25,473 bases of DNA, from assembly GCA_031431435.1 (NCBI GenBank), contig JANPDI010000266.1, positions 1-25,473 on the forward strand. Direction: 5' to 3'. The stretch is from UKL13-2 sp031431435. Lineage in GTDB: Bacteria > Pseudomonadota > Gammaproteobacteria > Burkholderiales > Usitatibacteraceae. Every line of letters begins with the position of its first letter. The first letter of the stretch is position 1. Shown here piece by piece: positions 1 through 8,113 of this stretch. A model generated the notes under the pieces. The model did not search any database and was not told the origin of the DNA. It saw only the letters and a program-made list of their open reading frames with translations. The position numbers and the translations under genes are program-made.

Positions 1-1
1 G

Positions 2-1921
2 GCGGAGGAGCTTGAATGTGACTGGAGCAAGGTTCGCGCCGAATTGGCGCCGGCCGCACCCGTCTATGCACACACCGGATTTGGCATGCAAATGACCGGC
101 GGCTCATCATCGGTGAGTAACTCATGGGATCAATTGCGAACGGTGGGTGCCATGGCGCGCATGATGCTGGTAAGCGCGGCGGCAAATCGTTGGAAGGTCA
201 GTGCGGGTAAATGCCGTGCCGTCAATGGCGCTGTCATCGGTCCTGCCGGGCAAAAAGCAAACTACGGTGATCTGGCCGATGACGCGGCGAAATTGCCCGC
301 ACCGGACAAGGTTGTGTTTCAGCAGGCGAAGGATTTCACCGTTATCGGCAAGGCGACGCGTCGTATTGACGCGCCGGCCAAGGTCAACGGCACCGCCAGA
401 TTCGGCATCGACATGACCGCCAAACAGATTCCCAACCTGCACACCGCGGTGGTCGCGCGCGCACCAATTTTTGGTGCGCGGGTCAAGAAATTTGATGCAG
501 CAAAGGTCAATGGCATTCCCGGCGTCACACACGTGGTGCAACTCGACGGCGGTGTGGCAGTGGTCGCCAAGTCGTTCTGGGCGGCAAAGGTCGGCCGTGA
601 TGCGTTGCAGATTGAATGGGATCTCGAACCGGGTAGCAAGGCCGACTCGGCGGCGCTTTCAAAGAGTTACCGCGAGACCGCCAAGTTGCCGGGACTTGTC
701 GCCAAAAAAGGCAACCCCGATGCGCTCAAGGGTGCGGCGAAGACATTGGTCGCCGAGTTCGAGATGCCCTATCTCGCCCATTCAGCGATGGAGCCGTTGA
801 GCTGCACCGCCTCGGTTACCGGTGACAAGTGCGAGTTGTGGGTGGGTTCGCAGTTGCAAACGCTTGACGTTGTGGCCGCCGCAAAGGTCGCCGGTGTGCC
901 ACCGCAGAATGTCAAACTCAATACCATGCTCACCGGTGGCGGATTCGGCCGCCGGACAAACCTGGCTTCGGATTATGTGGTCGAAGCGGTTGAGATCGCG
1001 AAAAAGGCCGGCGTGCCGGTCAAAACCGTCTGGACACGCGAGGATGACATGAAGGGCGGCTCGTACCGCCCGATGTATGTTCACCGCATCGAGGCGGGGC
1101 TCGATGCACAGAACAAGATTGCGGCTTGGAATCACACCATCGTCGGTCAGTCATTGGTCGCGGGCACGGTATTTGAAGGTGCCTTCATCAAAGACGGCGT
1201 CGATGCCACCAGTGTTGAAGGCGTTGCCGATACACCGTACGACATTGTCAACATGCACACGACGTCGCACACCACCAAGACCGGTGTACCGGTATTGTTT
1301 TGGCGCTCGGTGGGTCACTCGCATACAGCGTACGCAATGGAAACCACCATGGACGATCTCGCCAAGCTGGCGGGACAGGATCCGGTTGCATTCCGACGCG
1401 CCTACCTTGGCAAAAACGCCAAGGTGCTTAAGACGCTCAATCTGGCGGTGGAAAAAGCCGGTTGGGGGTCGCCGTTAGCGAAGGGTCGTGCACGCGGGGT
1501 TGCGGTGCATGAATCGTTTGGCTCGGTGGTCGCGCACGTGGCCGAAGTGTCGATGGAAGCCGGCACGCTCAAGATACACCGCATTGTTTCAGCAATCGAC
1601 TGTGGCTTGGTGGTCAATCCGTTGACCGTCACGGCGCAGGTTGAAAGTGCGGTGGTGTTCGGCCTGTCAGCGGCACTCTACGGCAAAATTTCGCTGAAAG
1701 ATGGCGTTGTCGAACAGTCCAACTTCCATGATTATCCGTTGCTGCGCATGGGCGAAATGCCGCGCATGGAAGTGCATTTTGTCGAAGGCGGTACGTCGCC
1801 GACCGGTGTGGGCGAACCGGGTTTGCCGCCGATTGCACCGGCGGTGTCAAACGCAATTTTTGCGCTGACCGGCAAACGGTTGCGCATGTTGCCGTTTGAC
1901 ATGGCGGCGCTCAAGGCTTAG
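2..1921 (+). CDS. Molybdenum hydroxylase large (molybdopterin-binding) subunit, isoquinoline 1-oxidoreductase beta type, 5' partial
   Basis: This is the large, Mo-cofactor-binding subunit of a xanthine oxidase-family hydroxylase of the IorB type, which oxidises N-heterocycles or aldehydes with water as oxygen donor. The reading frame is open from base 2 (AEELECDWSKV precedes the first internal TTG at 44), so the gene begins outside the window. About 640 residues are present and roughly 100 are missing, judged against the usual 740-770. Visible family marks are the GGGFGRR cofactor loop (935-955) and the C-terminal GVGEPGLPP segment, whose Glu (codon 1814-1816) is the expected active-site base. 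The aldehyde oxidase a/b-hammerhead domain lies near the start of the visible part. The [2Fe-2S] small subunit is not in the window and should lie upstream. xdhC and mocA follow on the same strand, consistent with an MCD cofactor. The substrate cannot be read from sequence. Confidence 0.9.
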   Translation, partial: AEELECDWSKVRAELAPAAPVYAHTGFGMQMTGGSSSVSNSWDQLRTVGAMARMMLVSAAANRWKVSAGKCRAVNGAVIGPAGQKANYGDLADDAAKLPAPDKVVFQQAKDFTVIGKATRRIDAPAKVNGTARFGIDMTAKQIPNLHTAVVARAPIFGARVKKFDAAKVNGIPGVTHVVQLDGGVAVVAKSFWAAKVGRDALQIEWDLEPGSKADSAALSKSYRETAKLPGLVAKKGNPDALKGAAKTLVAEFEMPYLAHSAMEPLSCTASVTGDKCELWVGSQLQTLDVVAAAKVAGVPPQNVKLNTMLTGGGFGRRTNLASDYVVEAVEIAKKAGVPVKTVWTREDDMKGGSYRPMYVHRIEAGLDAQNKIAAWNHTIVGQSLVAGTVFEGAFIKDGVDATSVEGVADTPYDIVNMHTTSHTTKTGVPVLFWRSVGHSHTAYAMETTMDDLAKLAGQDPVAFRRAYLGKNAKVLKTLNLAVEKAGWGSPLAKGRARGVAVHESFGSVVAHVAEVSMEAGTLKIHRIVSAIDCGLVVNPLTVTAQVESAVVFGLSAALYGKISLKDGVVEQSNFHDYPLLRMGEMPRMEVHFVEGGTSPTGVGEPGLPPIAPAVSNAIFALTGKRLRMLPFDMAALKA

Positions 1922-1950
1922 GCAGGCGCGCGTTGTCCTGACGTATTTCG

Positions 1951-1985
1951 ATGCACCGTCGCACGCCGGTCGTGCGACGGTGCAT
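1951..1985. repeat. Perfect 15-bp inverted repeat (hairpin) downstream of the Mo-hydroxylase gene
   Basis: ATGCACCGTCGCACG (1951-1965) is followed by the loop CCGGT and then by its exact reverse complement (1971-1985). It begins 29 bases after the Mo-hydroxylase stop codon. No T run follows, so it is not a canonical intrinsic terminator. A 3'-end-stabilising hairpin, a Rho-assisted terminator or a REP-like element are all possible. A second, looser stem lies just downstream (GGTGGCC 2021-2027 with GGCCACC 2045-2051). Confidence 0.8.
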
Positions 1986-2152
1986 GCGGATCGGGTGGTT
2001 GTGCGGATCTTGCCGGGTCGGGTGGCCATCTGGCGCTTCCCGCAGGCCACCGATGTCGGCATCCGCCTCGTCAGTTCAAATGCATGGAAACCAACGTCAA
2101 GAAAATTAGTCTGATTGTGCTTGAGCGATTGTCGTCTTTGGAAAAACGAACA

Positions 2153-3019
2153 ATGTTGAAAACCTTTTTTTCACGTTTGATGGCGGTGCTGGTGCTGGTC
2201 ACGGCAGGCGGGTGCGCGTACGTCGATTCCAAACAAGGCGACTGGATATTTCGCCCGACCGAAGCGACTTGGTGGGGAAACCGGCCGCTGCCGGCGACGT
2301 TTGTCGAACACACCATTCCGGTCGGCAGCGGCGGCGAAAACATCCACGCTTGGTGGGCGCCGGTCGCAAATAGCGATGCGCCGGTATTGTTATATCTGCA
2401 TGGTGCACGCTGGAACCTGACGGGAAGCGTCACGCGCATTCCGCGTTGGAATGCAATGGGGTTTGCGGTTTTGGCCATTGACTACCGCGGTTTTGGCAAG
2501 TCGTCATTACGTTCGCCGACCGAGCAATCCTCTTATGAGGACGCCGAGGCGGCCTGGGCATATATCGATAAAATCGCGCCGAACCGCAAAAAATTTATTT
2601 TCGGCCACTCATTGGGTGGCGCCATGGCGACACATCTGGCAATCAAGGATGCCAGCGCCAGCGGTCTTATTTTGGAGGCAACGTTTACCAACATTGCCGA
2701 GATGGTGAAAGCGACCGCGTTTGGCTTCCTTCCGGTCACGGGATTAATTACCCAACGATTTGACAACCTCGAGCGGATTGATGACGTCAAAGTGCCGATC
2801 TTGATTGCACACGGCACGGATGATTCGATCGTGCCGTTTGCCATGAGTGAAAAGCTGTTTGCCGCCGCGACCGCCAACAAACGCCTTTTCAAGGCAGATG
2901 GTGGATCGCACCACAACCTCACGTCGCGCTTTTTTGACGACTATGCCAATGCTGTGCGGGATCATTTTGGTCTGCGCCTGGCGAGCGCATCGGCGCAGGC
3001 GTTGGGCGCGGAAAAATGA
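2153..3019 (+). CDS. Alpha/beta hydrolase, predicted lipoprotein
   Basis: A 288-residue serine hydrolase of the alpha/beta fold, of the type often annotated as BAAT or peptidase S9-like hydrolase. I start it at the ATG at 2153, because this puts a signal peptide at the N terminus ending in the lipobox-like TAGGC with Cys21; an upstream in-frame ATG at 2084 would bury it behind 23 polar residues. Nucleophile elbow GHSLGG gives Ser153; the acid is probably Asp224 (HGTDDSIVP) and the base His253 or His254. The motif YLHGARWN supplies the oxyanion HG. It is therefore expected to be membrane-anchored and periplasm-facing. It sits between the Mo-hydroxylase subunit and xdhC on the same strand, but 231 bases and a strong hairpin separate it from the former. 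Substrate unknown. Confidence 0.8.
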   Translation: MLKTFFSRLMAVLVLVTAGGCAYVDSKQGDWIFRPTEATWWGNRPLPATFVEHTIPVGSGGENIHAWWAPVANSDAPVLLYLHGARWNLTGSVTRIPRWNAMGFAVLAIDYRGFGKSSLRSPTEQSSYEDAEAAWAYIDKIAPNRKKFIFGHSLGGAMATHLAIKDASASGLILEATFTNIAEMVKATAFGFLPVTGLITQRFDNLERIDDVKVPILIAHGTDDSIVPFAMSEKLFAAATANKRLFKADGGSHHNLTSRFFDDYANAVRDHFGLRLASASAQALGAEK

Positions 3020-3091
3020 AACAAAAGTGCACAGAGGGCGGTCGTTTCCAGCCAAAAATGGCTGAAGAGTGCCGTCTGTATTGCCGTTTCA

Positions 3092-3097
3092 TATACT
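3092..3097 (+). promoter_or_regulatory. Possible -10 element for xdhC
   Basis: TATACT, one mismatch from the consensus -10, lies 18 bases before the xdhC ATG at 3116. The expected -35 region (about 3069-3074, GTGCCG) is poor, so this is only a candidate. If real, the 5' UTR would be about a dozen bases. Confidence 0.3.
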
Positions 3098-3115
3098 GGT
3101 TTGCCCGGGTCGATC

Positions 3116-4108
3116 ATGCAATCGCTTGACCTCGAGGTGTTGAACCACCTGCAAGACTGGCTGCAGCAGGGTCGGCGTGTCTGGCTGGTCACGGTCACCC
3201 GCACCTTTGGCGCCAGTCCGCGCCCGCCGGGTTCGATGTTGGCCATGCGTGACGACGGCGTTGTGATTGGCTCGGTGTCGGGTGGATGCATCGAGGACGA
3301 TCTGGTTGGCCGGCGCAACATGTTTGTTGGGACGGTGCCAATCATTCAGCAATATGGCGTGACGGGTGAAGAGGCGCAACGATTTGGCTTGCCATGTGGT
3401 GGTGAACTTGAGGTGGTCATTGAAGCCGGTCTTGATGCGGCACGCATCACAGCCCTGCTCACCAAGATTGGTGCGGGCAATGTGTTTGTCCGCGTACTGG
3501 ATTTGCACTCCGGTGCCTGGTCCTTTCGGGCGGCGCACGAGGCTGAGGAGACATCAATCAATGCGTTGCAGTTTTTATGTCTGCACGGCCCGCGTTGGCG
3601 GCTGTTGATTATTGGTGCGTCCGAAATTGCGGTGTACCTGGCCGAAATTGCCAAGACGCTTGATTTTATTGTCAGTATTTGTGAGCCGCGGGAAGAATAT
3701 TGCAGTGCATGGCGGGTACAACAAACAACGTTTGTCGAAGGAATGCCAGACGATGCGGTCGTCGCCTTTAAGCCGGATGTGCGCACGGTCATCGTTGCCG
3801 TTTCGCACGACCCGAAACTTGACGACATGGCGTTGATGGAAGCGCTCAAGACGACGGCGGTTTATGTTGGTGCGGTCGGGTCGAAAAAAACCAGTGACGA
3901 ACGCCGCAAGCGCCTGCTTGGGTTGGATGTGTCGGCGTCGCAGGTTGCGCGCCTGCACGGCCCGGTGGGACTGGCAATCGGCAGCCGTACGCCGCCCGAA
4001 ATCGCCGTTGCGATTGCCGCCGAATTGATTGCCGCGCGCAATCAGATTGTGTTGCAACGGGCGGCTGTAACAAGCAACAAAAAAGATATGTCTGGCGGCG
4101 CGGCATGA
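3116..4108 (+). CDS. xdhC: XdhC family Mo-cofactor maturation protein
   Basis: Predicted XdhC/CoxI-type chaperone that binds the Mo cofactor, promotes its sulfuration and delivers it to the partner Mo-hydroxylase in the cytoplasm. The 330-residue protein has the two expected parts. The N-terminal XdhC_CoxI domain contains TRTFGASPRPPGSM (about residues 28-41), GSVSGGCIEDDL with Cys58, and GLPCGGELEV with Cys94. The C-terminal Rossmann domain begins near LLIIGASEIA (163-172) and includes VGAVGSKKTSDERR and the family-typical IGSRTPPEIAVAIAAELIA. I chose ATG 3116 over an in-frame TTG at 3101. Its end overlaps mocA in an ATGA junction, so the two are translationally coupled. The partner enzyme is most likely the Mo-hydroxylase 1.2 kb upstream; that pairing is inferred from position. 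Confidence 0.92.
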   Translation: MQSLDLEVLNHLQDWLQQGRRVWLVTVTRTFGASPRPPGSMLAMRDDGVVIGSVSGGCIEDDLVGRRNMFVGTVPIIQQYGVTGEEAQRFGLPCGGELEVVIEAGLDAARITALLTKIGAGNVFVRVLDLHSGAWSFRAAHEAEETSINALQFLCLHGPRWRLLIIGASEIAVYLAEIAKTLDFIVSICEPREEYCSAWRVQQTTFVEGMPDDAVVAFKPDVRTVIVAVSHDPKLDDMALMEALKTTAVYVGAVGSKKTSDERRKRLLGLDVSASQVARLHGPVGLAIGSRTPPEIAVAIAAELIAARNQIVLQRAAVTSNKKDMSGGAA

Positions 4109-4686
4109 TTGCCGGCTTGTTGTTGGCCGCGGGGCGGGGGCGGCGGTTTGGTGGTGCCAAACAATGTGCAAAATTGCCCGATGGCAGGACGCTGCTCTAT
4201 GCCAGTGCGTGTCAGATGCGGGCGGCAATTGACGACGTTACCATCGTTGTCAGCGAGAATCCGGTGGTGATGGACCATGCGGCCGACGTTGCGCGTGAAC
4301 TCGATTGCCGGTTTGTGGTCAATGCTCGAACCGATCAAGGCATGGCAACATCCATTGCCACCGGCGTGCAGGCGAACCCGGGTGCCGCCGGGTGGATTAT
4401 CGGACTGGGTGACATGCCGCTGGTCAAAACGTCGACCATCGCCGGCGTTGCAGCGGTGCTTGCGCAACGGCGGGCCATCGTGGTGCCGAGTTATCAGCAA
4501 CAACGCGGGCATCCGGTGGGATTTGGCCGCCAGTACGCCGATGAACTGAAATTGCTCGATGGCGAAGCCGGTGGTCGCAATTTGCTCGCGCGCCATCATG
4601 CGGACGTGACCGTTATTGCGTTCGATGATCCCGGGGTGGTGTTTGACGTGGATGTGCTTGCAGACCTGGCAACAGTTTTGGCATAA
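4105..4686 (+). CDS. mocA: Molybdenum cofactor cytidylyltransferase (MocA-like NTP transferase)
   Basis: A 193-residue MobA-like NTP transferase predicted to join CTP to molybdopterin, giving the MCD form used by many bacterial Mo-hydroxylases. The N-terminal nucleotide-binding signature reads LLAAGRGRRFGGAK; the LAAG form is typical of MocA, whereas guanylyl-specific MobA usually has LAGG. The metal-binding motif is GDMP (residues 102-105), and RGHPVGF is the conserved segment following the nucleotide site. It starts inside the xdhC stop (ATGA overlap), a standard maturation pair. A CTP rather than GTP preference is inferred from these motifs and the neighbouring enzyme type; it has not been measured here. 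Confidence 0.88.
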   Translation: MIAGLLLAAGRGRRFGGAKQCAKLPDGRTLLYASACQMRAAIDDVTIVVSENPVVMDHAADVARELDCRFVVNARTDQGMATSIATGVQANPGAAGWIIGLGDMPLVKTSTIAGVAAVLAQRRAIVVPSYQQQRGHPVGFGRQYADELKLLDGEAGGRNLLARHHADVTVIAFDDPGVVFDVDVLADLATVLA

Positions 4687-4701
4687 TTCTGCCGTTTTTT
4701 T
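4679..4701 (+). terminator. Weak intrinsic terminator after mocA
   Basis: TGGCA (4679-4683) pairs with TGCCG (4690-4694, one G-U) across a six-base loop, and seven Ts follow directly (4695-4701). The stem is short and overlaps the mocA stop codon, so termination may be partial, but the T run placed right after it is convincing. Confidence 0.45.
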
Positions 4702-4724
4702 AATTAAAATGTTTTGAGGATGCC

Positions 4725-5837
4725 ATGTTGAATCACGTATCAATTCGTAACGTTGTGACCTTGACGGTTTGTTCATTTGCCGCATTGCTGGTCGGTTGCG
4801 CATCGACCCCGGTCGGCAAAGGCAAACCGCTGGATGAGGCTGCCACCGCGCAGGCGGGCGGGGCCACCACCGTGCCGGACGCCGACGCGCGTCAGGCCAT
4901 CCAGCAACAAATTGTGCAGGAAGCGCTTGCCGCGATGGCGGCATCAAGTGACGCCGCGGCAATTGCGCTGTCGGCAAAGACGGCCAGATTGGCCGGCCTC
5001 GAGCCGGGCAAGACACGCACCAACGCCGAACAAGACAAGCGGCAGACAGATGCATTGCAAAATGCACTTCGTCTTGCAGAGTCCCAAACGGACGCGGAGA
5101 AGCGGCGTAGCGACCTTTCGTTCGTCCAGTTTGTGCTCGCCAACCACTGTGCGGGTTTGCTCAATGAACCGTTTTGTTTGGAGCGAAACCGTTTAATCGA
5201 TTACACCAACAGCCACCCCGACCACGTTTATGGGTGGCTCACATTTGCCAGCTCGGAATTCATGTTGGGGCGAAATCTTGAAACACAGATCTTCATGAAC
5301 CGTGCCGCGCAGCAAATACAGGTTGATTTGTACTACAGCCAGGCGGCGCGGATCGGTCTTGCCTATGCAAAAGTGGTTGCAAAGACCATTGCAGGGGCAT
5401 CGACGCTCGGTAATATGCAGGTAGCCGCATTGATGCTGGCGGGTGAATTGACCATGCCGCCGTTCCAACGATTCACCCAAATATGCAACCCGCCTGCTGA
5501 TGGTGTTTTGCCGGAGGGACGATATGAGGCGTGCAGAGCCATCGCCACACGCATGATTACCGCTGGAAAAACCAATCTCGAAGTGATCGTCGGTTTGCGC
5601 GCCATGGAGCGCATGGCACTGGGCGAAAAGAAAGATGCCGAGGCCAAGAAATTTGCCGACCGGCTTGCCGGCTTCCAGGCCGGGATCACGACACTTTGGA
5701 AAGAAAAGCTGGCTTATCCACCGACAAATTCAAAGGAAGCAACATTGTTCGCCGAATTCCTCGACGACCTGATCCTAGTCGGAGAACGCCGCGCCACGGT
5801 GAACATGCAAAAAAAGTTTGGCATCGGCGCCGACTGA
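4725..5837 (+). CDS. Uncharacterised lipoprotein
   Basis: I do not recognise this 370-residue protein. It opens with a clear lipoprotein signal (hydrophobic run ending LLVGCAS, lipidated Cys25) and a GAGGA ribosome site five bases before the ATG. Residues 26-60 are Ala/Gly/Pro-rich and low in complexity, a typical tether. The next part (about 60-125) is charged and alpha-helical in appearance. The remainder contains repeated helical stretches of the kind seen in TPR-like folds (for example YTNSHPDHVYGWLTFASSEF), though I cannot define repeats with confidence. Two Cys-containing segments (NHCAGLLNEPFCLERN; QICNP with YEACRAI) could form disulfides in the periplasm. It follows a probable terminator and so may be a single-gene unit. 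Confidence 0.75.
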   Translation: MLNHVSIRNVVTLTVCSFAALLVGCASTPVGKGKPLDEAATAQAGGATTVPDADARQAIQQQIVQEALAAMAASSDAAAIALSAKTARLAGLEPGKTRTNAEQDKRQTDALQNALRLAESQTDAEKRRSDLSFVQFVLANHCAGLLNEPFCLERNRLIDYTNSHPDHVYGWLTFASSEFMLGRNLETQIFMNRAAQQIQVDLYYSQAARIGLAYAKVVAKTIAGASTLGNMQVAALMLAGELTMPPFQRFTQICNPPADGVLPEGRYEACRAIATRMITAGKTNLEVIVGLRAMERMALGEKKDAEAKKFADRLAGFQAGITTLWKEKLAYPPTNSKEATLFAEFLDDLILVGERRATVNMQKKFGIGAD

Positions 5838-5878
5838 CCACCAAGCCGAACGCAGTTCCGGCAGAAGGCGTGCGGGTG

Positions 5879-6838
5879 TTATGCCGGTTTGCGGTATTTT
5901 TCGCCGGCATCGATCCGGGTCCGCATGATGTTTTGTTTTGGCGGTAGCGGGCAGGTTGTAAATTCCGAGAACGCGCACGGCGGGTTGTAGGCGCGGTTGA
6001 AATCGAGCGTGAAGCGCTTTTGCGGTTCTGGTTTCTTCTCGACAAACAAGAACCGTGATGGCCGGTAGGTAGTATCGCCGGAAGTGGCGTCACGAATGAC
6101 AAAAAACAATCCGGCACCGTCGCCAACCGCGTCAAGTTTTTGTTTTACACCACGAATCGTGAATTCGACATAGCCGGGCGATGGCTCGTCCGACACTTCG
6201 TCGAGCACATTGACAATGGGGATGGTGCGGCCGGCGGGGTAGGTGACATATTTCGCCTGGACGCGCAAGTCGGGATTCGGTGCATACCAGATGCGGCCTT
6301 TGAAATTTGACCGTACACTCGATTTATTGTCGGCCAGTCGCAAGATGTATTTGCCGTCGCGCTCGATTACGTGCATGGCAATATTCTCCATGTTCACCCA
6401 ATCGCGCTTGTCGGTTGACGTGCCCAGTTTGCGCTCGCCGGTAAATGGTTTGCCATCGGCGTTCCAGGTGGTGCCGTCGGCAAGTCGCAGGGTCACAGAT
6501 TTATTTTTACCATCCACCATGAGGCTGCCCAGTGTTGCAGGCCCCGTACCGTTGAGTTGTGGTGGGAAGATGATGTCATTGTCGGCGCCCGTGCCAAACG
6601 TGTTGGCCCCCTCTTTCATGACAAACCGCCCGGCCAATGTCAGCCAGCCATTGTCACGTCGCAGACTATTTTCGACCCGCTCGCGCCATCCCTCAAGGTC
6701 GGCGATGTATTCCAAATCGAGTTCTTTGGCAGGCGCTTTATTTCCGCCTGTTTTGGCGGGTGTCGACGCGGCGAAGACAACGCCACAGGCAACGGATAAA
6801 AGCAGCATTGACATTTTTTGTAACGGGGTAATTTTCAT
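5879..6838 (-). CDS. DUF1684 domain protein, exported
   Basis: A 319-residue protein of the DUF1684 family, function not established. A Sec signal peptide is visible (hydrophobic residues about 9-23, cleavage likely after VFA). The family hallmarks are the N-terminal WRERVENSLRRDNGWLTLAG stretch (residues 51-70) and the C-terminal DFNRAYNPPCAFSEFTTCPL segment with two conserved Cys, followed by the AGEK sequence. The start has an AGGAG ribosome site (complement of 6846-6850) seven bases upstream. It is last in the minus-strand row ilvE-zinc finger-waaF and begins 24 bases after waaF ends, so it is probably cotranscribed. Its stop lies 41 bases from that of the convergent lipoprotein gene, with no clear terminator between them. 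Confidence 0.85.
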   Translation of the reverse strand: MKITPLQKMSMLLLSVACGVVFAASTPAKTGGNKAPAKELDLEYIADLEGWRERVENSLRRDNGWLTLAGRFVMKEGANTFGTGADNDIIFPPQLNGTGPATLGSLMVDGKNKSVTLRLADGTTWNADGKPFTGERKLGTSTDKRDWVNMENIAMHVIERDGKYILRLADNKSSVRSNFKGRIWYAPNPDLRVQAKYVTYPAGRTIPIVNVLDEVSDEPSPGYVEFTIRGVKQKLDAVGDGAGLFFVIRDATSGDTTYRPSRFLFVEKKPEPQKRFTLDFNRAYNPPCAFSEFTTCPLPPKQNIMRTRIDAGEKYRKPA

Positions 6839-6862
6839 TTCGAAACTCCTGAATCTTTCGGC

Positions 6863-7891
6863 TTAATTTTGGTTTGCCGTACCGGCCTGGGCGCCTATTT
6901 TGTCACGAACCATTTCGGCGGTTAAATCATTCATGCAACGAAAATGTCCGAGCGGGCATTCGCGTTGAAAACAAGGGCTGCATTCGAGTTTAAGCGAAAT
7001 GACACGTGATTTTTTCGACAGGGGCGGCGTAAAGTCCGGCGAAGACGAGCCGTAAAGGGCGGTGACAGAGGTGCCGACCGCACAAGCAATATGCATCAAA
7101 CCGGAATCATTGGTGACCACCTCGGCCGCGAGACTCAACAAATCGATGGCCTCGGTCAGTGATGTTTCGCCGGCGAGGTTTTCACATTCGCCGCCAGTGA
7201 GCTCGTTAATCTTGTCGGCAATCGCGCGATCACCTTTGCCACCGAACAGCCAAACCTGGTTACCCTGCTGCAAAAAGTGCCTTGCGAGCGATGCAAAATG
7301 TGCGACCGGCCAGCGTTTGGCCGGACCATATTCGGCACCGGGGCACAGAGCCAGAATTGGTTTCTCCACTTTGAGCTTTAATCGTGTGATCGTCGCTGCC
7401 AGCTGCGCGATGTCAACCCGCAGTTTTGGTTCGCGGTGTGCGGGTGGAATTTGTGTTGACGGCGGCGAATTCGGCGCGGCCAGCCAGGCGAACTGTGCAG
7501 CCATCGTTGGCATTGAGGTCTCGTTCAGGTCGCGGCAGTCGCTTAGCAGCCAGCCGCGTTTTTCGCCGCGAAAACCGGTGGTCGTTGGAATGCCGGCGAA
7601 CCAGGGGATCAACGCGCTTTTAAACGAGTTCGGCAGCACGTATGCCTGTGAATAGCCGTTTTTTCCGAGCGCCCTGCCGAATTTGCGGCGCGCGGCAAGT
7701 TTCAGATCGCCGTGTCCAAACGGGTTCTCCAACACACGATTGACCTCAGGCATGCGGGCATAAACCGGCATCACCCATGGTGGCGCAACCACATCGATCG
7801 TCATGTTGCGACCTCTCAACGACATCAGCATCGGTTGCGACAACACGGCGTCACCGATCCAGGATGGCGCGATCACCAGCACATGACCCAA
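6863..7891 (-). CDS. waaF: Lipopolysaccharide heptosyltransferase II
   Basis: A glycosyltransferase family 9 enzyme predicted to add the second L-glycero-D-manno-heptose to the inner core of LPS, from ADP-heptose, at the cytoplasmic face of the inner membrane. The N terminus reads VLVIAPSWIGDAVLSQP, the signature of WaaF. The ADP-heptose domain shows CPGAEYGPAKRWP, GGKGDR and TNDSGLMHIACAVGTSVTALYG. The Cys-rich end (CSPCFQRECPLGHFRCM) is also seen in WaaF proteins. Start choice is uncertain: TTG at 7891 lies ten bases after the previous stop behind GGCGGG, while GTG at 7882 would give the shorter MLVIAPSWIGD. No ATG fits. Length (342) is normal. The preceding zinc-finger and ilvE genes form the usual betaproteobacterial trio. 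Confidence 0.93.
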   Translation of the reverse strand: MGHVLVIAPSWIGDAVLSQPMLMSLRGRNMTIDVVAPPWVMPVYARMPEVNRVLENPFGHGDLKLAARRKFGRALGKNGYSQAYVLPNSFKSALIPWFAGIPTTTGFRGEKRGWLLSDCRDLNETSMPTMAAQFAWLAAPNSPPSTQIPPAHREPKLRVDIAQLAATITRLKLKVEKPILALCPGAEYGPAKRWPVAHFASLARHFLQQGNQVWLFGGKGDRAIADKINELTGGECENLAGETSLTEAIDLLSLAAEVVTNDSGLMHIACAVGTSVTALYGSSSPDFTPPLSKKSRVISLKLECSPCFQRECPLGHFRCMNDLTAEMVRDKIGAQAGTANQN

Positions 7892-7901
7892 GCGCCCGCC
7901 G

Positions 7902-8102
7902 CTAGTGTGACGCAGTGACGGGGCCGGTCAGCACGTACTCGGTTCCGCAGTAAGGACACTTCGCCCGGCCCGTTGTGGTGATGTCGATGAAAACCCTGGG
8001 GTGGCTGTCCCAGAGTTTCATTGATGGCGTGGGGCAGTGCAACGGCAGATCCTTGGCGGTGATTTCGATTTTTTTTGGCATCAAGGGCGTCGGTTTATCC
8101 AT
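7902..8102 (-). CDS. Small CHCC-type zinc-finger protein
   Basis: A 66-residue protein of the zf-CHCC family, related to the zinc-binding NDUFS6-like fold. The predicted ligands are Cys23 (LHCP), His34 (SHPRVF), Cys49 and Cys52 (CPYCGTEY). I start it at the ATG at 8102, eleven bases after the ilvE stop and preceded by GGTGAA; an ATG at 8135 is in frame but would overlap ilvE by 22 bases and add a non-conserved tail. Genes of this family commonly sit between ilvE and waaF in betaproteobacteria. Its cellular role is not known to me. Confidence 0.85.
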   Translation of the reverse strand: MDKPTPLMPKKIEITAKDLPLHCPTPSMKLWDSHPRVFIDITTTGRAKCPYCGTEYVLTGPVTASH

Positions 8103-8113
8103 TGATTCACCGG

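Noticed and set aside
3049..3064. CAGCC/GGCTG stem between the lipoprotein hydrolase and xdhC as a terminator
   Set aside because: Only five base pairs with an A-rich loop and no T run after it; too weak to call.
4042..5067. 341-codon open frame on the minus strand across xdhC, mocA and the lipoprotein gene
   Set aside because: It is antisense to three well-supported genes, its translation is Arg/His/Pro-rich with no recognisable domain, and it ignores their boundaries. It reflects codon bias of the sense genes.
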